Counted from the stretch's first letter, positions 1 to 7,851 are shown. The stretch is DNA of 64,000 nt from DUZB01 sp963747555 (GCA_963747555.1 CAVVFZ010000009.1:186001-250000), one strand, 5' to 3'. Translations and numbers: made by a program. The notes: generated by a model not told the origin, from the letters alone.

Positions 1-756
1 GTCCAGGTAGCCCGTGGATGCAAGTTTTACGGTCTTCAGATTGAGTTCGGCCGATGTCCCTCCGATTACAAACGCCAGGTGATAGGGTGGGCAGGCCGCT
101 GTTCCGAGTGTTTTCATCTTTTGCTTTATGAAGGTCTTCAAGGAATCGGGATTCAGTACGGCCTTGGTCTCCTGGTAGAGATAGGTTTTGTTGGCCGAGC
201 CGCCCCCTTTCGCCACAAAAAGGAATCGATACTCCGCGCCCCGGACGGCATAAAGATCGATCTGCGCCGGCAGATTGCAACCCGTGTTTTTCTCTTCAAA
301 CATGCTCAAGGGGGCGTTCTGGGAATAGCGCAGGTTGTTCTGCGTATAGGCGTTGAATACTCCCCTTGACAGGGCTTCCCCTTCATCGAAATCGGCCCAG
401 ACCTGCTGTCCCTTTTTTCCCATGATGATGGCCGTACCCGTATCCTGGCACAGGGGAAATTCCATCTCCGCTGAGATAACGGCATTCTTGATCATCTCCA
501 TGGCCACAAGTCGATCGTTCTTTGACGCATTCCGATCTTTCAAAATGGCGGCCACTTGGGAAAGGTGGGCCGGTCGGAGCAGATGGGAGACATATCTGAA
601 GGCCTCCTGCGCGATAAGGGTGAGGGCTTCAGGGTCTATTTTCAGGATTTCTATGCCTTCAAAGGACGAAACAGATAGATGATCCCTGGTCAGGAGCCGG
701 TAGTCGGTGGATTCCTTTCCCAAGGGGAACATCTCCTGATATTGAAATTCTGTCAT
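1..756 (-). CDS. fumA: Fumarate hydratase class I, FumA/FumB type (N-terminal 252 residues, cut by window edge)
   Basis: Oxygen-sensitive [4Fe-4S] enzyme that interconverts fumarate and malate in the cytoplasm. The visible part starts at ATG 756 behind a strong AAAGGAGG site and runs off the left edge, so the C-terminal half is not seen. Recognised by an N-terminal region very like E. coli FumA, including the LCQDTGTAI motif with Cys103, the NTGCNLPAQIDLYA segment, AKGGGSANKTYLYQE and AACPPYH with Cys222. The 119-residue spacing of these two cysteines equals that of two of the three cluster ligands in E. coli FumA. The start codon overlaps the stop codon of the upstream relE-like toxin gene (ATGA), so it should be cotranscribed and translationally coupled with the toxin-antitoxin pair. 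The single-chain form is inferred from N-terminal similarity to FumA. Confidence 0.93.
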   Translation of the reverse strand, partial: MTEFQYQEMFPLGKESTDYRLLTRDHLSVSSFEGIEILKIDPEALTLIAQEAFRYVSHLLRPAHLSQVAAILKDRNASKNDRLVAMEMIKNAVISAEMEFPLCQDTGTAIIMGKKGQQVWADFDEGEALSRGVFNAYTQNNLRYSQNAPLSMFEEKNTGCNLPAQIDLYAVRGAEYRFLFVAKGGGSANKTYLYQETKAVLNPDSLKTFIKQKMKTLGTAACPPYHLAFVIGGTSAELNLKTVKLASTGYLD

Positions 757-1055
757 TTGAGCCTCCTTTTTGCGGCCTTCTTGTAAACAAGATTCTTGTC
801 TCTTCTCCCAACAGCAATAACCATGACAACCACTTCTTTTTCCATTACCTCATAAACCAAACGGTAGCCGCTTGCTCTCAGTGTAATTTTGTAGTGATTT
901 TCGAATCCGTAGAGTCGGTCGGCAGGCACATGAGGATTTTGCAGACGTTCTTTCAGCTTTTTCTTCAGTTGGTTTTGAATGGGTGTATCCAGCTTTTTCC
1001 ATTCCTTCAGGGCGGTTGGTAAGAATTTGAGAACGTATTTATATCTCATCGACAT
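753..1055 (-). CDS. relE: RelE/ParE-family toxin
   Basis: Small basic protein of about 100 residues with the RelE/ParE pattern: an N-terminal helical part rich in Lys with the motif KEWKKLD, a central LYGFENHYKITLRASGYRLVYEV strand region and a basic C-terminal tail (VGRRDKNLVYKKAAKRR). Members of the family are mostly ribosome-dependent mRNA endonucleases that block translation. Start taken as ATG 1055; ATG 1049 and TTG 1058 are alternatives. It overlaps the end of the antitoxin gene upstream, the usual antitoxin-first order, and its TGA overlaps the fumarase ATG downstream. The fumarase ribosome-binding site lies inside its last codons. Family assignment is secure; whether it is RelE or ParE in target is not decided by sequence. 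Confidence 0.88.
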   Translation of the reverse strand: MSMRYKYVLKFLPTALKEWKKLDTPIQNQLKKKLKERLQNPHVPADRLYGFENHYKITLRASGYRLVYEVMEKEVVVMVIAVGRRDKNLVYKKAAKRRLK

Positions 1056-1290
1056 CAACTTCGACTGCCCTTATCTTTTCATCTTTTCTCTCCTGGACAA
1101 TGAGGCCAAGCTGATAATCTTCTAATCTCTCAAGGAGTTCTTCATACGTCTCAGCCGGAATTAAATAAGCGGTTGGCCGATTATGGTTTAATATCGCAAT
1201 GGGTTGTCCATCGGATTGCTCTATCAATGCGCTTGGATTCCTTTTTAATTCGGATATGCTGACGGAACAATTTGCAAGTACCGCTTTCAT
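1039..1290 (-). CDS. relB: Phd/YefM (RelB/StbD-like) antitoxin
   Basis: Partner of the toxin gene just downstream. The protein has the type II antitoxin layout of the Phd/YefM group: an N-terminal DNA-binding fold with ISELKRNPSALIEQSDGQPIAILNHNRPTAYLIP and an acidic, flexible C-terminal tail (AVEVDVDEI) expected to wrap the toxin. Start set at ATG 1290, preceded by AAGGTG at good spacing; an upstream GTG at 1299 is less likely. Antitoxins of this group usually autorepress their own promoter, so a promoter and operator are expected upstream of 1290, which would also control the downstream fumarase. I did not find a clear -10/-35 pair there. Confidence 0.88.
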   Translation of the reverse strand: MKAVLANCSVSISELKRNPSALIEQSDGQPIAILNHNRPTAYLIPAETYEELLERLEDYQLGLIVQERKDEKIRAVEVDVDEI

Positions 1291-1406
1291 TGCGTTCACC
1301 TTTAGCTTAAATTTAGCACGATATTATGGTCTCAATTTGGCACTGAAACCACAAAAAGTCAACATGGAAATGAACGGAAGGCATATTTATGATCGGCTTC
1401 GGAGCT

Positions 1407-1676
1407 CTAAGGTCGGGCATCTTCTAACCGAATCCGACGACGTATCCTTCGTAGTTTTTTGATTCCCCAAATGCTGGTCCCCAGGCCGATTACCAATCCG
1501 ATCAGTCCCAAAAAAAGGATAGGAAGATACCAGAATAACAGGGACTGATCAGGTTCTCCCGCCCTTAGAACAATCGCTTCAAAGACATACATCGCTACGA
1601 ATGCCACACCTGTGATGCTCAGCAAAGCGCCGAAAGCCAAGACTCCGTAAGAAAGAAATATTTGATTATATTTCAT
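1407..1676 (-). CDS. Small two-helix membrane protein, unknown function
   Basis: Predicted protein of 89 residues with two hydrophobic segments (about residues 9-35 and 45-70) and a basic C-terminal tail (GIKKLRRIRRRIRLEDARP), which suggests both ends in the cytoplasm. No family recognised. The start ATG 1676 lies two bases from the broken edge of a truncated palindromic repeat (1679-1776), and the only purine-rich sequence (AGGA) is too close to the start to be a good ribosome-binding site. The original 5' end may therefore have been lost when the repeat was truncated, or the reading frame may not be expressed. The membrane-protein composition argues for past or present coding. Confidence 0.5.
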   Translation of the reverse strand: MKYNQIFLSYGVLAFGALLSITGVAFVAMYVFEAIVLRAGEPDQSLLFWYLPILFLGLIGLVIGLGTSIWGIKKLRRIRRRIRLEDARP

Positions 1677-1678
1677 TC

Positions 1679-1776
1679 CTAAAAGGCCCTATCAACGGAC
1701 CGTGAAGGTCGATCCAAGATGCGGCAGCAAAAAAGACCCTGTGACTCATTACTGCCAGGATTTTTGAATATGATGC
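1679..1776. mobile_element. Truncated copy (right arm only) of the 257-bp palindromic element
   Basis: About 98 bp that match the right arm of the element at 7386-7642 almost base for base, including ATCAACGGACCG, GATGCGGCAGCAAAAAAGAC and the terminal TTTTTGAATATGAT. One base is missing relative to the full copy (ACTCATTAC against ACTCCATTAC). The left arm and loop are absent, and no flanking direct repeat is visible, as expected if a deletion removed the left half. Confidence 0.85.
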
Positions 1777-1788
1777 GTTGGAATGGTA

Positions 1789-2385
1789 CTATTTGTCCCG
1801 CGTGGCTTCGATAGTAATCAGGACTGTTACATCTCTTCCGAGCACACCCATCTGAAAGAATTTTCCACTGCCCACATGGTACGCAATGCGGTCTATGGTG
1901 AGACGTGCCTCAAATCCCGCCACCAACTGTTTGGGATTGAACGGGTTGGGCCTGCTGTCGAAATAGGTGAAAGGGATTGTAGCGGTTCGACTCACATCCT
2001 TGATCGTCAAAGTCCCTTCCACTGTGTATTGATTCCCTTCAAGGTGTTTGATAGACGAACTTTTAAAGGTCATTTTGGGGTATTTTTTGGCTTCGAAAAA
2101 GTCGCCCGATAAGAGGTGTTCGTCCCGCTTGGCGTTGTTGGTGTTGATGCTTTCTACCTCCACCGTAAAGTCAAAGCGACTCCCGTCGAGATGGGCTGGG
2201 TCAAACTGGAGATTGCCGTCATATTCATCGAAACTTCCCCTCACGGTTGCATAAATATGCCGTATTTCAAAGTAGACGCTTGAATGGGCTTTGTCGATTG
2301 TCCACCTCGTAATGTCTGCATGGGCATTCAGGGCAAACATCCAGGACGACACAAAGATGAGGGCGGTGAGGATTGTCTTTTTCAT
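1789..2385 (-). CDS. YceI family periplasmic lipocalin-like protein
   Basis: Secreted protein of 198 residues. The first 20 or so residues form a signal peptide ending ALNAHA, followed by the YceI signature (WTIDKAHSSVYFEIRH, GSFDEYDGNLQFDPAHLDGS, INTNNAKRDEHLLSGDFFEAKKYPKMTF). YceI proteins form a lipocalin-like beta barrel that binds isoprenoid-type lipids or amphiphiles in the periplasm; the ligand here is unknown. Start chosen at ATG 2385 because AAGGAG lies eight bases upstream; an in-frame start at 2406 would break the signal peptide. A good sigma-70-like promoter lies directly upstream (2406-2434). Confidence 0.92.
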   Translation of the reverse strand: MKKTILTALIFVSSWMFALNAHADITRWTIDKAHSSVYFEIRHIYATVRGSFDEYDGNLQFDPAHLDGSRFDFTVEVESINTNNAKRDEHLLSGDFFEAKKYPKMTFKSSSIKHLEGNQYTVEGTLTIKDVSRTATIPFTYFDSRPNPFNPKQLVAGFEARLTIDRIAYHVGSGKFFQMGVLGRDVTVLITIEATRDK

Positions 2386-2405
2386 GTCTTTTCTCCTTAT
2401 TTGCA

Positions 2406-2434
2406 ATTTTAATTTCCCGTAACTACCTTGTCAA
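2406..2434 (-). promoter_or_regulatory. Sigma-70-like promoter of the YceI gene
   Basis: On the minus strand TTGACA (2429-2434) and TAAAAT (2406-2411) are separated by 17 bases. Transcription would start near 2399, giving a very short leader that still holds the AAGGAG site. Consensus match only. Confidence 0.65.
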
Positions 2435-2453
2435 GAGTAGTGGCAAGGCGCAA

Positions 2454-2482
2454 TAGACTCTGAAGTTTTCCTGTGCTACAAT
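2454..2482 (+). promoter_or_regulatory. Possible promoter of the iron-sulfur flavoprotein gene
   Basis: TAGACT (2454-2459) and TACAAT (2477-2482) with 17-base spacing, about 67 bases before the ATG at 2550. The -35 box matches consensus at four of six positions, so this is only a candidate. Confidence 0.35.
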
Positions 2483-2549
2483 CATTTTTCGGACGAAGAA
2501 TTTTATAGAGACTTCCTATTATTCAATATTCACACGCAGGAGGGAAATC

Positions 2550-3125
2550 ATGAAAGTCGTAGCCTTTAATGGAAGCAGTCGTAAGGATGGAAATACAGCC
2601 ATATTGCTCAATACCGTCCTTGGAGAACTTGAAAAGGAAGGAATTGATATCGAGCTTGTCCAGTTGGCCGGGAACCCTCTCCAGGGGTGTATCGCCTGTT
2701 TTAAGTGTTTTGAGAACAAGGACAAGAGGTGCGCTGTCACGAAGGACAAACTGAATGAATATCTGGAGAAGATGATCTCTGCAGACGGGATAGTCCTTGG
2801 AACTCCGGTATATTATGCCGATGCGACCGCGACGATCAAGGCACTCATCGAGCGTTGCGGTTTTGTCTCCGCCGCCAATGGAGGGCTCTTTACGCACAAG
2901 GCCGGTGCCGCCGTTGCCGCTGTGCGGCGTGCAGGTGCGATTCGGGCGTTCGACACACTCAACCACCTTTTTCAGTACAGCCAGATGTTTATTGTTGGTT
3001 CAACCTATTGGAATGTCGGCATAGGTCGAAATCCCGGGGATGTGAAAAGCGATGAAGAAGGGCTCAAGACCATGGAAAACCTCGGAAAAAACATGGCCTG
3101 GCTGCTCAAGAAGATTCACGCGTAG
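2550..3125 (+). CDS. Flavodoxin-fold NAD(P)H-dependent oxidoreductase / iron-sulfur flavoprotein
   Basis: Protein of 191 residues with the NADPH-dependent FMN reductase fold. The N-terminal FMN phosphate loop is FNGSSRKDGNT (residues 6-16). A cysteine group at 47, 50, 53 and 61 (CxxCxxC then seven residues then C) is close to the compact cluster motif of archaeal and bacterial iron-sulfur flavoproteins, followed by LGTPVYYADATATIKALIERC, typical of the family. These proteins move electrons between reduced ferredoxin or NAD(P)H and small acceptors, and several protect anaerobes from oxygen or peroxide. Preceded by GGAGGG. It stands alone between the divergent yceI-type gene and the convergent nitrilase. 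Fold is certain, electron partner is not. Confidence 0.88.
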   Translation: MKVVAFNGSSRKDGNTAILLNTVLGELEKEGIDIELVQLAGNPLQGCIACFKCFENKDKRCAVTKDKLNEYLEKMISADGIVLGTPVYYADATATIKALIERCGFVSAANGGLFTHKAGAAVAAVRRAGAIRAFDTLNHLFQYSQMFIVGSTYWNVGIGRNPGDVKSDEEGLKTMENLGKNMAWLLKKIHA

Positions 3126-3164
3126 ACGGTAAATTTCAGCGTGAACTTTCTCTGTTTCTCCTGA

Positions 3165-4100
3165 TCAGCTATTGGAGGAATCCGTGACCGGGGGCATGGG
3201 CCGGTCGTTTACCCGGAGACGGAATATGTCCGGCCTGGCATAGTGGCCCGTGACGTCGAAATCGTATTTTCCGCGCGGAATCTCCCCCATGTCCAGTTCC
3301 GCGGTGAGGATCGTTTCGCTCCCGAAATGCGGTTCCGCAATAATCTGTCCCAACGGTCCGATGATGCAGCTTCCGCCGCGCATGAGTACCGTGTTGCTGT
3401 CATTTCCCTGCAGAGCGGCATAGTCTTCCGGACAGTCGCCTCTGGTGAGATATTGACAGCAGCTCAGTACAAAGCATCGTCCTTCCATGGCAATGTGTCT
3501 CATGGTGGGCAGCCACGTATCCCGGTCGTCCGCGGTCGGCGCACAATAGATCTGGATGCCCTTGGAGTACATGTAGGTGCGCAGGAGTGGCATGTAATTC
3601 TCCCAGCATATAACAGCGCCGATCTTTCCCAGATCCGTCTCGAATACGGGAAGCGTGGACCCATCGCCAAAACCCCACACAAGGCGTTCCGATGCAGTCG
3701 GCATGAGTTTTCGGTGCTTTCCCATCAGGAGACCATTGGGATCGAAAAAAAGAATGGTGCAGTAAAGGGTTCCCTGATCTCTTTCAATGACGCCGATGAC
3801 AAGCATCACACCATTTTCTTTGGCGGCTTTTCCCAGGGCGCTTACAGCGGGACCCGGGACATCCACGGCGCTGTCCCAGTATCTTCGGAAGTCCTCGCGC
3901 CCTTCAGGCAGACGCATGCCGATTCGGGCGCCAAAGTCCAGGCCTTTCGGGTAACCGGGAACAAAGGCCTCGGGAAAAAGGACCAATTTCGCGTTTTTCT
4001 CCGCGGCCCTGGCAATGAAAGAACAGGCCTTTTCAAGCGATTTTTCGCGATCAAAGACCACGGAACCGGCCTGTACAACGGCAACGCTTAGAGAATGCAT
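3165..4100 (-). CDS. Nitrilase (carbon-nitrogen hydrolase)
   Basis: Enzyme of 311 residues of the nitrilase branch of the C-N hydrolase superfamily, converting a nitrile to the carboxylate and ammonia. The catalytic triad is visible: Glu44 in FPEAFVPGYP, Lys131 in GKHRKLMPT and Cys165 in GAVICWENYMPL. The conserved CAPTADDRDTW and the GGSCIIGPLGQIIAEP segment also fit true nitrilases rather than amidases. ATG 4100 follows GGAGCATCACC. It lies 12 bases downstream of the UPF0280 gene and is probably cotranscribed with it. The natural substrate cannot be told from sequence. Confidence 0.9.
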   Translation of the reverse strand: MHSLSVAVVQAGSVVFDREKSLEKACSFIARAAEKNAKLVLFPEAFVPGYPKGLDFGARIGMRLPEGREDFRRYWDSAVDVPGPAVSALGKAAKENGVMLVIGVIERDQGTLYCTILFFDPNGLLMGKHRKLMPTASERLVWGFGDGSTLPVFETDLGKIGAVICWENYMPLLRTYMYSKGIQIYCAPTADDRDTWLPTMRHIAMEGRCFVLSCCQYLTRGDCPEDYAALQGNDSNTVLMRGGSCIIGPLGQIIAEPHFGSETILTAELDMGEIPRGKYDFDVTGHYARPDIFRLRVNDRPMPPVTDSSNS

Positions 4101-4112
4101 GGTGATGCTCCT

Positions 4113-4871
4113 TCATGAAAGTGCTACAAGTTCAAGATCCCCCCACGTTGCCATGCGGTCTCCCGCTATGACAACCCCTCCTGTAATTCCCCCTATCTGT
4201 TCCGCCCATTCCTTCACACGGTTCAGATGAACCTTTTTTTTCACCCTGTTTCCAAGAGAGGTGGCGGCTGCATCCGCCAGGGCCGTTGACGGGGAAAGAA
4301 CGCAGACCACATCCGCTATCCCCATGCTGAGGGAATGACCAACCGTTGCGGATGAAGAGCATATTCCCGTTGGCATCCGCCCGGAAGGAATCCGTATCCC
4401 GATTTTTTCGCTGAATGGGGTATTTCCGGCAAAAATGGAGACAGTCATTGATCTGTTTGCCTTGAGGAAAATATCTCCCCCGTTTTCCACAATGACCTGT
4501 TCACTGAAGGCCAAAAGCCCTTCCCCAACGGATTGGGCGATGGCGCCCGCAACGGTCGCCATGGGGCCTACTCCGGCTTTTCCCGCGGCGTGTTGCATCT
4601 CTTTTATCAGGGGCGGGGCATAGGGATCTACCGCAAGGGGGGTCAGCGAAGTCAGAAAAAGGGGGTGGGACGCTATGTACGTTTCAATGGGACGTCTCAC
4701 CTGGTGTACGAGGTCCTGAGCCTCTCTTTCCAGTGGGGTTTCGGCACAGATCCAGAGATCTGTCTCCTTTACGCGAACCTGAAATGAGCAAAGATCCTTT
4801 ATTACGATTCCCTGCCGATAGGTTCGTTCCGTATGCAATGCGCTGCTCCTAAGGTTAGCGCCGTCTTTCAT
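4113..4871 (-). CDS. UPF0280 (ApbE-like fold) family protein
   Basis: Protein of 252 residues matching the UPF0280 family, a distant relative of ApbE flavin transferases. Typical segments are GPMATVAGAIAQSVGEGLL, VIVENGGDIFLK, GICSSSATVGHSLSMGIADVV and a C-terminal GGITGGVVIAGDRMATWGDLELV. The biochemical role of the family is not settled; members occur mostly in methanogens and anaerobic bacteria. The start ATG 4871 has only a poor ribosome-binding site. First gene of a two-gene unit with the nitrilase. Confidence 0.82.
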   Translation of the reverse strand: MKDGANLRSSALHTERTYRQGIVIKDLCSFQVRVKETDLWICAETPLEREAQDLVHQVRRPIETYIASHPLFLTSLTPLAVDPYAPPLIKEMQHAAGKAGVGPMATVAGAIAQSVGEGLLAFSEQVIVENGGDIFLKANRSMTVSIFAGNTPFSEKIGIRIPSGRMPTGICSSSATVGHSLSMGIADVVCVLSPSTALADAAATSLGNRVKKKVHLNRVKEWAEQIGGITGGVVIAGDRMATWGDLELVALS

Positions 4872-5258
4872 TTCTTGGTTTTTTCAGGGAACGCGTTAAG
4901 ATGGAGTTACAAAAGGAAAGGGGGAAGCCGAAGACCATTGCATATCGGGGGGCAAAAATAGAAATGGCTTCCCGGGATGTCGTTATTCTCTCCAGCATTA
5001 ATCTTCCCTCCTAACGGTTTAAGACTATAGGGAGAAAAGATGCACGTACATCCGAGAAGCCAAAACCATGCAGATTCAAGGGGAATATTCCTGGAAACCT
5101 TGCAAAGTCTGATAAACCACGGTCACTGTTACTGCAAAAAACCTGCCAATTTTTCATGATCTTATTTTAACTTAATGCTCTTCTGTTTATTACATTTAAA
5201 TAAGCCCCGTATCCCAGCTGGGGTGTGAAAAAAAACACCACGTGAAAAAATAACACGA
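4872..5258. other. Intergenic region between the UPF0280 gene and nnr
   Basis: 387 bases without a convincing gene. The right end is AT-rich and holds a CCCAGCTGGG palindrome inside a CCCC/GGGG pair near 5204-5222, with T-runs on the minus strand nearby, which may act as the end of the nnr transcript. The left part should contain the promoter of the UPF0280-nitrilase unit, but no good -35/-10 pair was seen. Confidence 0.4.
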
Positions 5259-6833
5259 TTAAACAATTCTGACACCTTGGTATTTCTCGCGAAGGGTTTC
5301 CGAGAGACCCTGCCTGTCTATTTTTAGGGCAAGAGGAACGTAGTGAAGAATATCCCCGGCCGTAATGCCGTCCTCACCAAGGTCAGCGGCCGCCAGATCT
5401 CCGGCGAAACCGTGAATAAATACCCCCTTTACTACGGCATCGTGCAGATTCAGTCCCAGACCAAGCATGGCGGGTATGATGCCTGCAAGGACATCCCCCG
5501 AACCTGCGGTGGCCATCCCGGAGTTTCCGGAAAGGTTGATGAATATGGTTTTATCCGGAAACCCGATGAGGGAATGGGCGCCTTTGAGCACAATCGCAGC
5601 ATTCAGTCTGGAGGATGTTTGCTGCAGGACTTCAATCCGGTTTTCATCAATGTAGCTTTTCTCAAACCCCGTCAAACGACTCATCTCTCCCAGGTGGGGC
5701 GTCAAAATCGTTTTGCCTTTCCTCTCCTTCAGCAGATCCGGATCCTCGCTTATGGCGGTAATTCCATCCCCATCAATCAGCAGAGGCTTTTCCACATGGA
5801 CGGCTATCTCGCGGATCAGTTTCTGGGTTTCATCGTTCAGAGACAATCCCGGGCCGAGAACCACCATATCCATTTTCTGCGCGATAAGGAGGAGATGGTC
5901 CTTGTTTTCAAAGGCAATAGTGTGGTCGTCCGTTTCTTTTTGAGGGAGAAAGACGATCTCGCTTCCTTTCCCTGCGATAAAAGGGGTGATGGATGCCGGG
6001 GTTGCAAGCCTTGAATATCCGCCGCCGGCCTTTAAAAAGGAAATAGCGGAAAAATAGGGCGCGCCGAGATAGCCGCCGGCGCCTGCTATGAACAGAGCCT
6101 GGCCCATGCTTCCCTTGTGAGCGCTGCTGTCTCTCTTTGGGATGGGAATAGGGGGGGATATGGCGACTTTCAGCTTTTCATCATGGGTAAGGGTCGGGGG
6201 AAAAGAGATGTGCGTGACGTATTGTTTGCCGCAGAAATCATACCCGGGGAAGAAGATATTGCCCAGTTTGGGCAGGCCGAAAGTGACGGTAAAGTCGGCC
6301 TGTATGCACGTCCCCATTACCCTTCCCGTATCGCCCGCTATCCCGGAGGGAATATCGGCGCTCACTACCGGTTTCCGGCTCCCGTTGATGAGTTCAATGA
6401 CATCCCGGTACATCCCCTCCACGGGGCGGGCAAGTCCTGTTCCGAAGATGGCGTCGACAACGACGTCGCTGTGATAGAGTTCGGTTCTTACGGATTCCGC
6501 GGAATCGATTTCCCGGATCGGTATGGACAGACGACGGACAATGTCAAGATTCAGCGCGGCCGCGCCCTTGTACCGGCTCTTTTTCCCCAAAATGACAACC
6601 CTTACATGGGCGCCATTAGAAAAGAGCTTTCTTGCCACGACAAAGCCATCTCCACCGTTATTCCCGAGGCCGCAAAAGATGATGAACTTCTTATCGCTGA
6701 TCCCGATTTCCTTTTTAATAACGGAACAGACCGCTTCGCCCGCATTTTCCATCAGGATTTCTTCGGGAATGCCGAAGCGCGCTATGGCGGCCTTGTCCAT
6801 GGCCCTCATTTCAATGACATTACTTACTTTCAT
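5259..6833 (-). CDS. nnr: Bifunctional NAD(P)H-hydrate epimerase / ADP-dependent dehydratase
   Basis: Repairs damaged NAD(P)H: the N-terminal YjeF_N domain (about residues 1-215) epimerises R-NADHX to S-NADHX, and the C-terminal ribokinase-like domain (about 225-510) dehydrates S-NADHX using ADP. Seen in the sequence: ILMENAG, FCGLGNNGGDGFVVARKL and DAIFGTGL in the epimerase; AGAGGYLGAPYFSA, VLGPGLS, ILTPHLGEMSRLTG and GNSGMATAGSGDVLAGIIPAML in the dehydratase. Total of about 524 residues is normal for the fused form. ATG 6833 is preferred to the GTG at 6839; either way the start overlaps the end of the lipoprotein gene upstream, indicating translational coupling. Confidence 0.95.
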   Translation of the reverse strand: MKVSNVIEMRAMDKAAIARFGIPEEILMENAGEAVCSVIKKEIGISDKKFIIFCGLGNNGGDGFVVARKLFSNGAHVRVVILGKKSRYKGAAALNLDIVRRLSIPIREIDSAESVRTELYHSDVVVDAIFGTGLARPVEGMYRDVIELINGSRKPVVSADIPSGIAGDTGRVMGTCIQADFTVTFGLPKLGNIFFPGYDFCGKQYVTHISFPPTLTHDEKLKVAISPPIPIPKRDSSAHKGSMGQALFIAGAGGYLGAPYFSAISFLKAGGGYSRLATPASITPFIAGKGSEIVFLPQKETDDHTIAFENKDHLLLIAQKMDMVVLGPGLSLNDETQKLIREIAVHVEKPLLIDGDGITAISEDPDLLKERKGKTILTPHLGEMSRLTGFEKSYIDENRIEVLQQTSSRLNAAIVLKGAHSLIGFPDKTIFINLSGNSGMATAGSGDVLAGIIPAMLGLGLNLHDAVVKGVFIHGFAGDLAAADLGEDGITAGDILHYVPLALKIDRQGLSETLREKYQGVRIV

Positions 6834-7323
6834 TGGCACCCGTCTTTTGCGTATTTACTTTATCTTCAAAAACCCGAGCATCTAATGCCTCCTGTGATCT
6901 GCAGTCTCCCTTCCAGTAAACCTGCTGGATTTTATTGTCTTTTCCCACTTCAAAGTAGGTCATGCAATAATCCATGGAATCCACGGGTTGCCCGTAGACA
7001 TGTTTGGCCTGGGCTTCGGGCAGAGCTTTCCGGGGGTCCATGCGAGGCGGATATTCAATCAGTGCGGAATGGGCCAGGGGATTCAAGGTGTATTCATCCC
7101 TGGTTTCCACATACACATACACCTGTTTGCCGTCCTTGCTTTGAAAGGTCCTGCCCGGATATCCCCAGGATTTTATCAAAACTTGAGAGTCGGCGTTTAC
7201 GTATCTCTCACAAAGTTGGGAATACCCTTTGGGTGTGGGGAGGACAAGGCCTCCGGAACAGGCCGTAATCAAGAGCATTGCGGCCAGAAAAACAAAAACG
7301 GATAACCCTTTCAAGACGGTCAT
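6820..7323 (-). CDS. Putative lipoprotein, unknown function
   Basis: Protein of 167 residues with a type II signal peptide: hydrophobic FVFLAAMLL followed by the lipobox ITAC (Cys22), so probably anchored to a membrane on the outer side. The mature part contains GYPGRTFQSKDGKQVYVYVETRD and a cysteine pair near the C-terminus (MDYCMTYFEV and GDCRS), which could form a disulfide. No characterised family recognised; the fold may be the SmpA/BamE-like type seen in small lipoproteins, but this is a guess. It overlaps and probably drives translation of nnr. Confidence 0.8.
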   Translation of the reverse strand: MTVLKGLSVFVFLAAMLLITACSGGLVLPTPKGYSQLCERYVNADSQVLIKSWGYPGRTFQSKDGKQVYVYVETRDEYTLNPLAHSALIEYPPRMDPRKALPEAQAKHVYGQPVDSMDYCMTYFEVGKDNKIQQVYWKGDCRSQEALDARVFEDKVNTQKTGANESK

Positions 7324-7377
7324 TGTCGCTCCTTATGTTCCTGCACAAAAAAATATGGTTTGATTCGATACGGTTGG

Positions 7378-7385
7378 GCGCCCAT
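7378..7385. repeat. Left 8-bp direct repeat (target-site duplication) of palindromic element, copy A
   Basis: GCGCCCAT directly abuts the left end (GTATCC) of the palindromic element and is repeated exactly at 7643-7650 after its right end (GATAC). Confidence 0.8.
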
Positions 7386-7642
7386 GTATCCTATTCAAAT
7401 TCCTTGGTACTATGTTTGGATTCGACAAAGCCATTCCGCCACAGGGTCTTTTTTGCTGCGGCATCTAATTCCTATGGAGCACCGATCCTTTTAGACTGGT
7501 ACGGAGAGGTCGTTGAAAGCTCAGCATTATTTTTTGTACCAGTCTAAAAGGACCTATCAACGGACCGTGAAGGTCGATCCAAGATGCGGCAGCAAAAAAG
7601 ACCCTGTGACTCCATTACTGCCAGGATTTTTGAATATGATAC
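7386..7642. mobile_element. 257-bp palindromic miniature element, copy A (MITE-like)
   Basis: A long imperfect inverted repeat fills most of the 528-base divergent gap between the lipoprotein gene and the SPFH gene. The left arm starts GTATCCTATTCAAATTCC and the right arm ends TTTTTGAATATGATAC; inner matching blocks are AGGGTCTTTTTTGCTG against CAGCAAAAAAGACCCT, and a 19-base inner stem around TTTTAGACTGGTAC against GTACCAGTCTAAAA. The central loop is about 30 bases. An exact 8-bp direct repeat flanks it. It encodes no protein. The same element occurs at 49507-49764 and, truncated, at 1679-1776. Palindromic ends plus a direct repeat point to a transposase-mobilised non-autonomous element; no matching transposase gene is in this window. 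The remaining 7651-7851 holds no gene. Confidence 0.85.
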
Positions 7643-7650
7643 GCGCCCAT
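7643..7650. repeat. Right 8-bp direct repeat (target-site duplication) of copy A
   Basis: GCGCCCAT, identical to 7378-7385. Confidence 0.8.
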
Positions 7651-7851
7651 CATTTTGAGTAGTTGATATTAGACTTGTGTGATAAGCAATGTCAATATGC
7701 TATTGCGATTTTCAGCTATCGTTTCGCCTGTGGTGAAACGTTTGCATTCATACAGCGCGCACAAAGTGTCATGGCACGAGGGGGGCTTTTTCATTTGTGC
7801 TGGGCATGGAAAAACGGTAAACTTGGCTCTAAATAGAAACTGGAGGATGAA

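Noticed and set aside
6117..7268. Plus-strand 383-residue open frame across nnr and the lipoprotein gene
   Set aside because: Antisense shadow of two well-supported genes.
7386..7642. Palindrome as an integron attC site or CRISPR repeat
   Set aside because: It is far longer than attC sites, has no R-type core sites, occurs singly rather than in an array, and has 8-bp flanking duplications.
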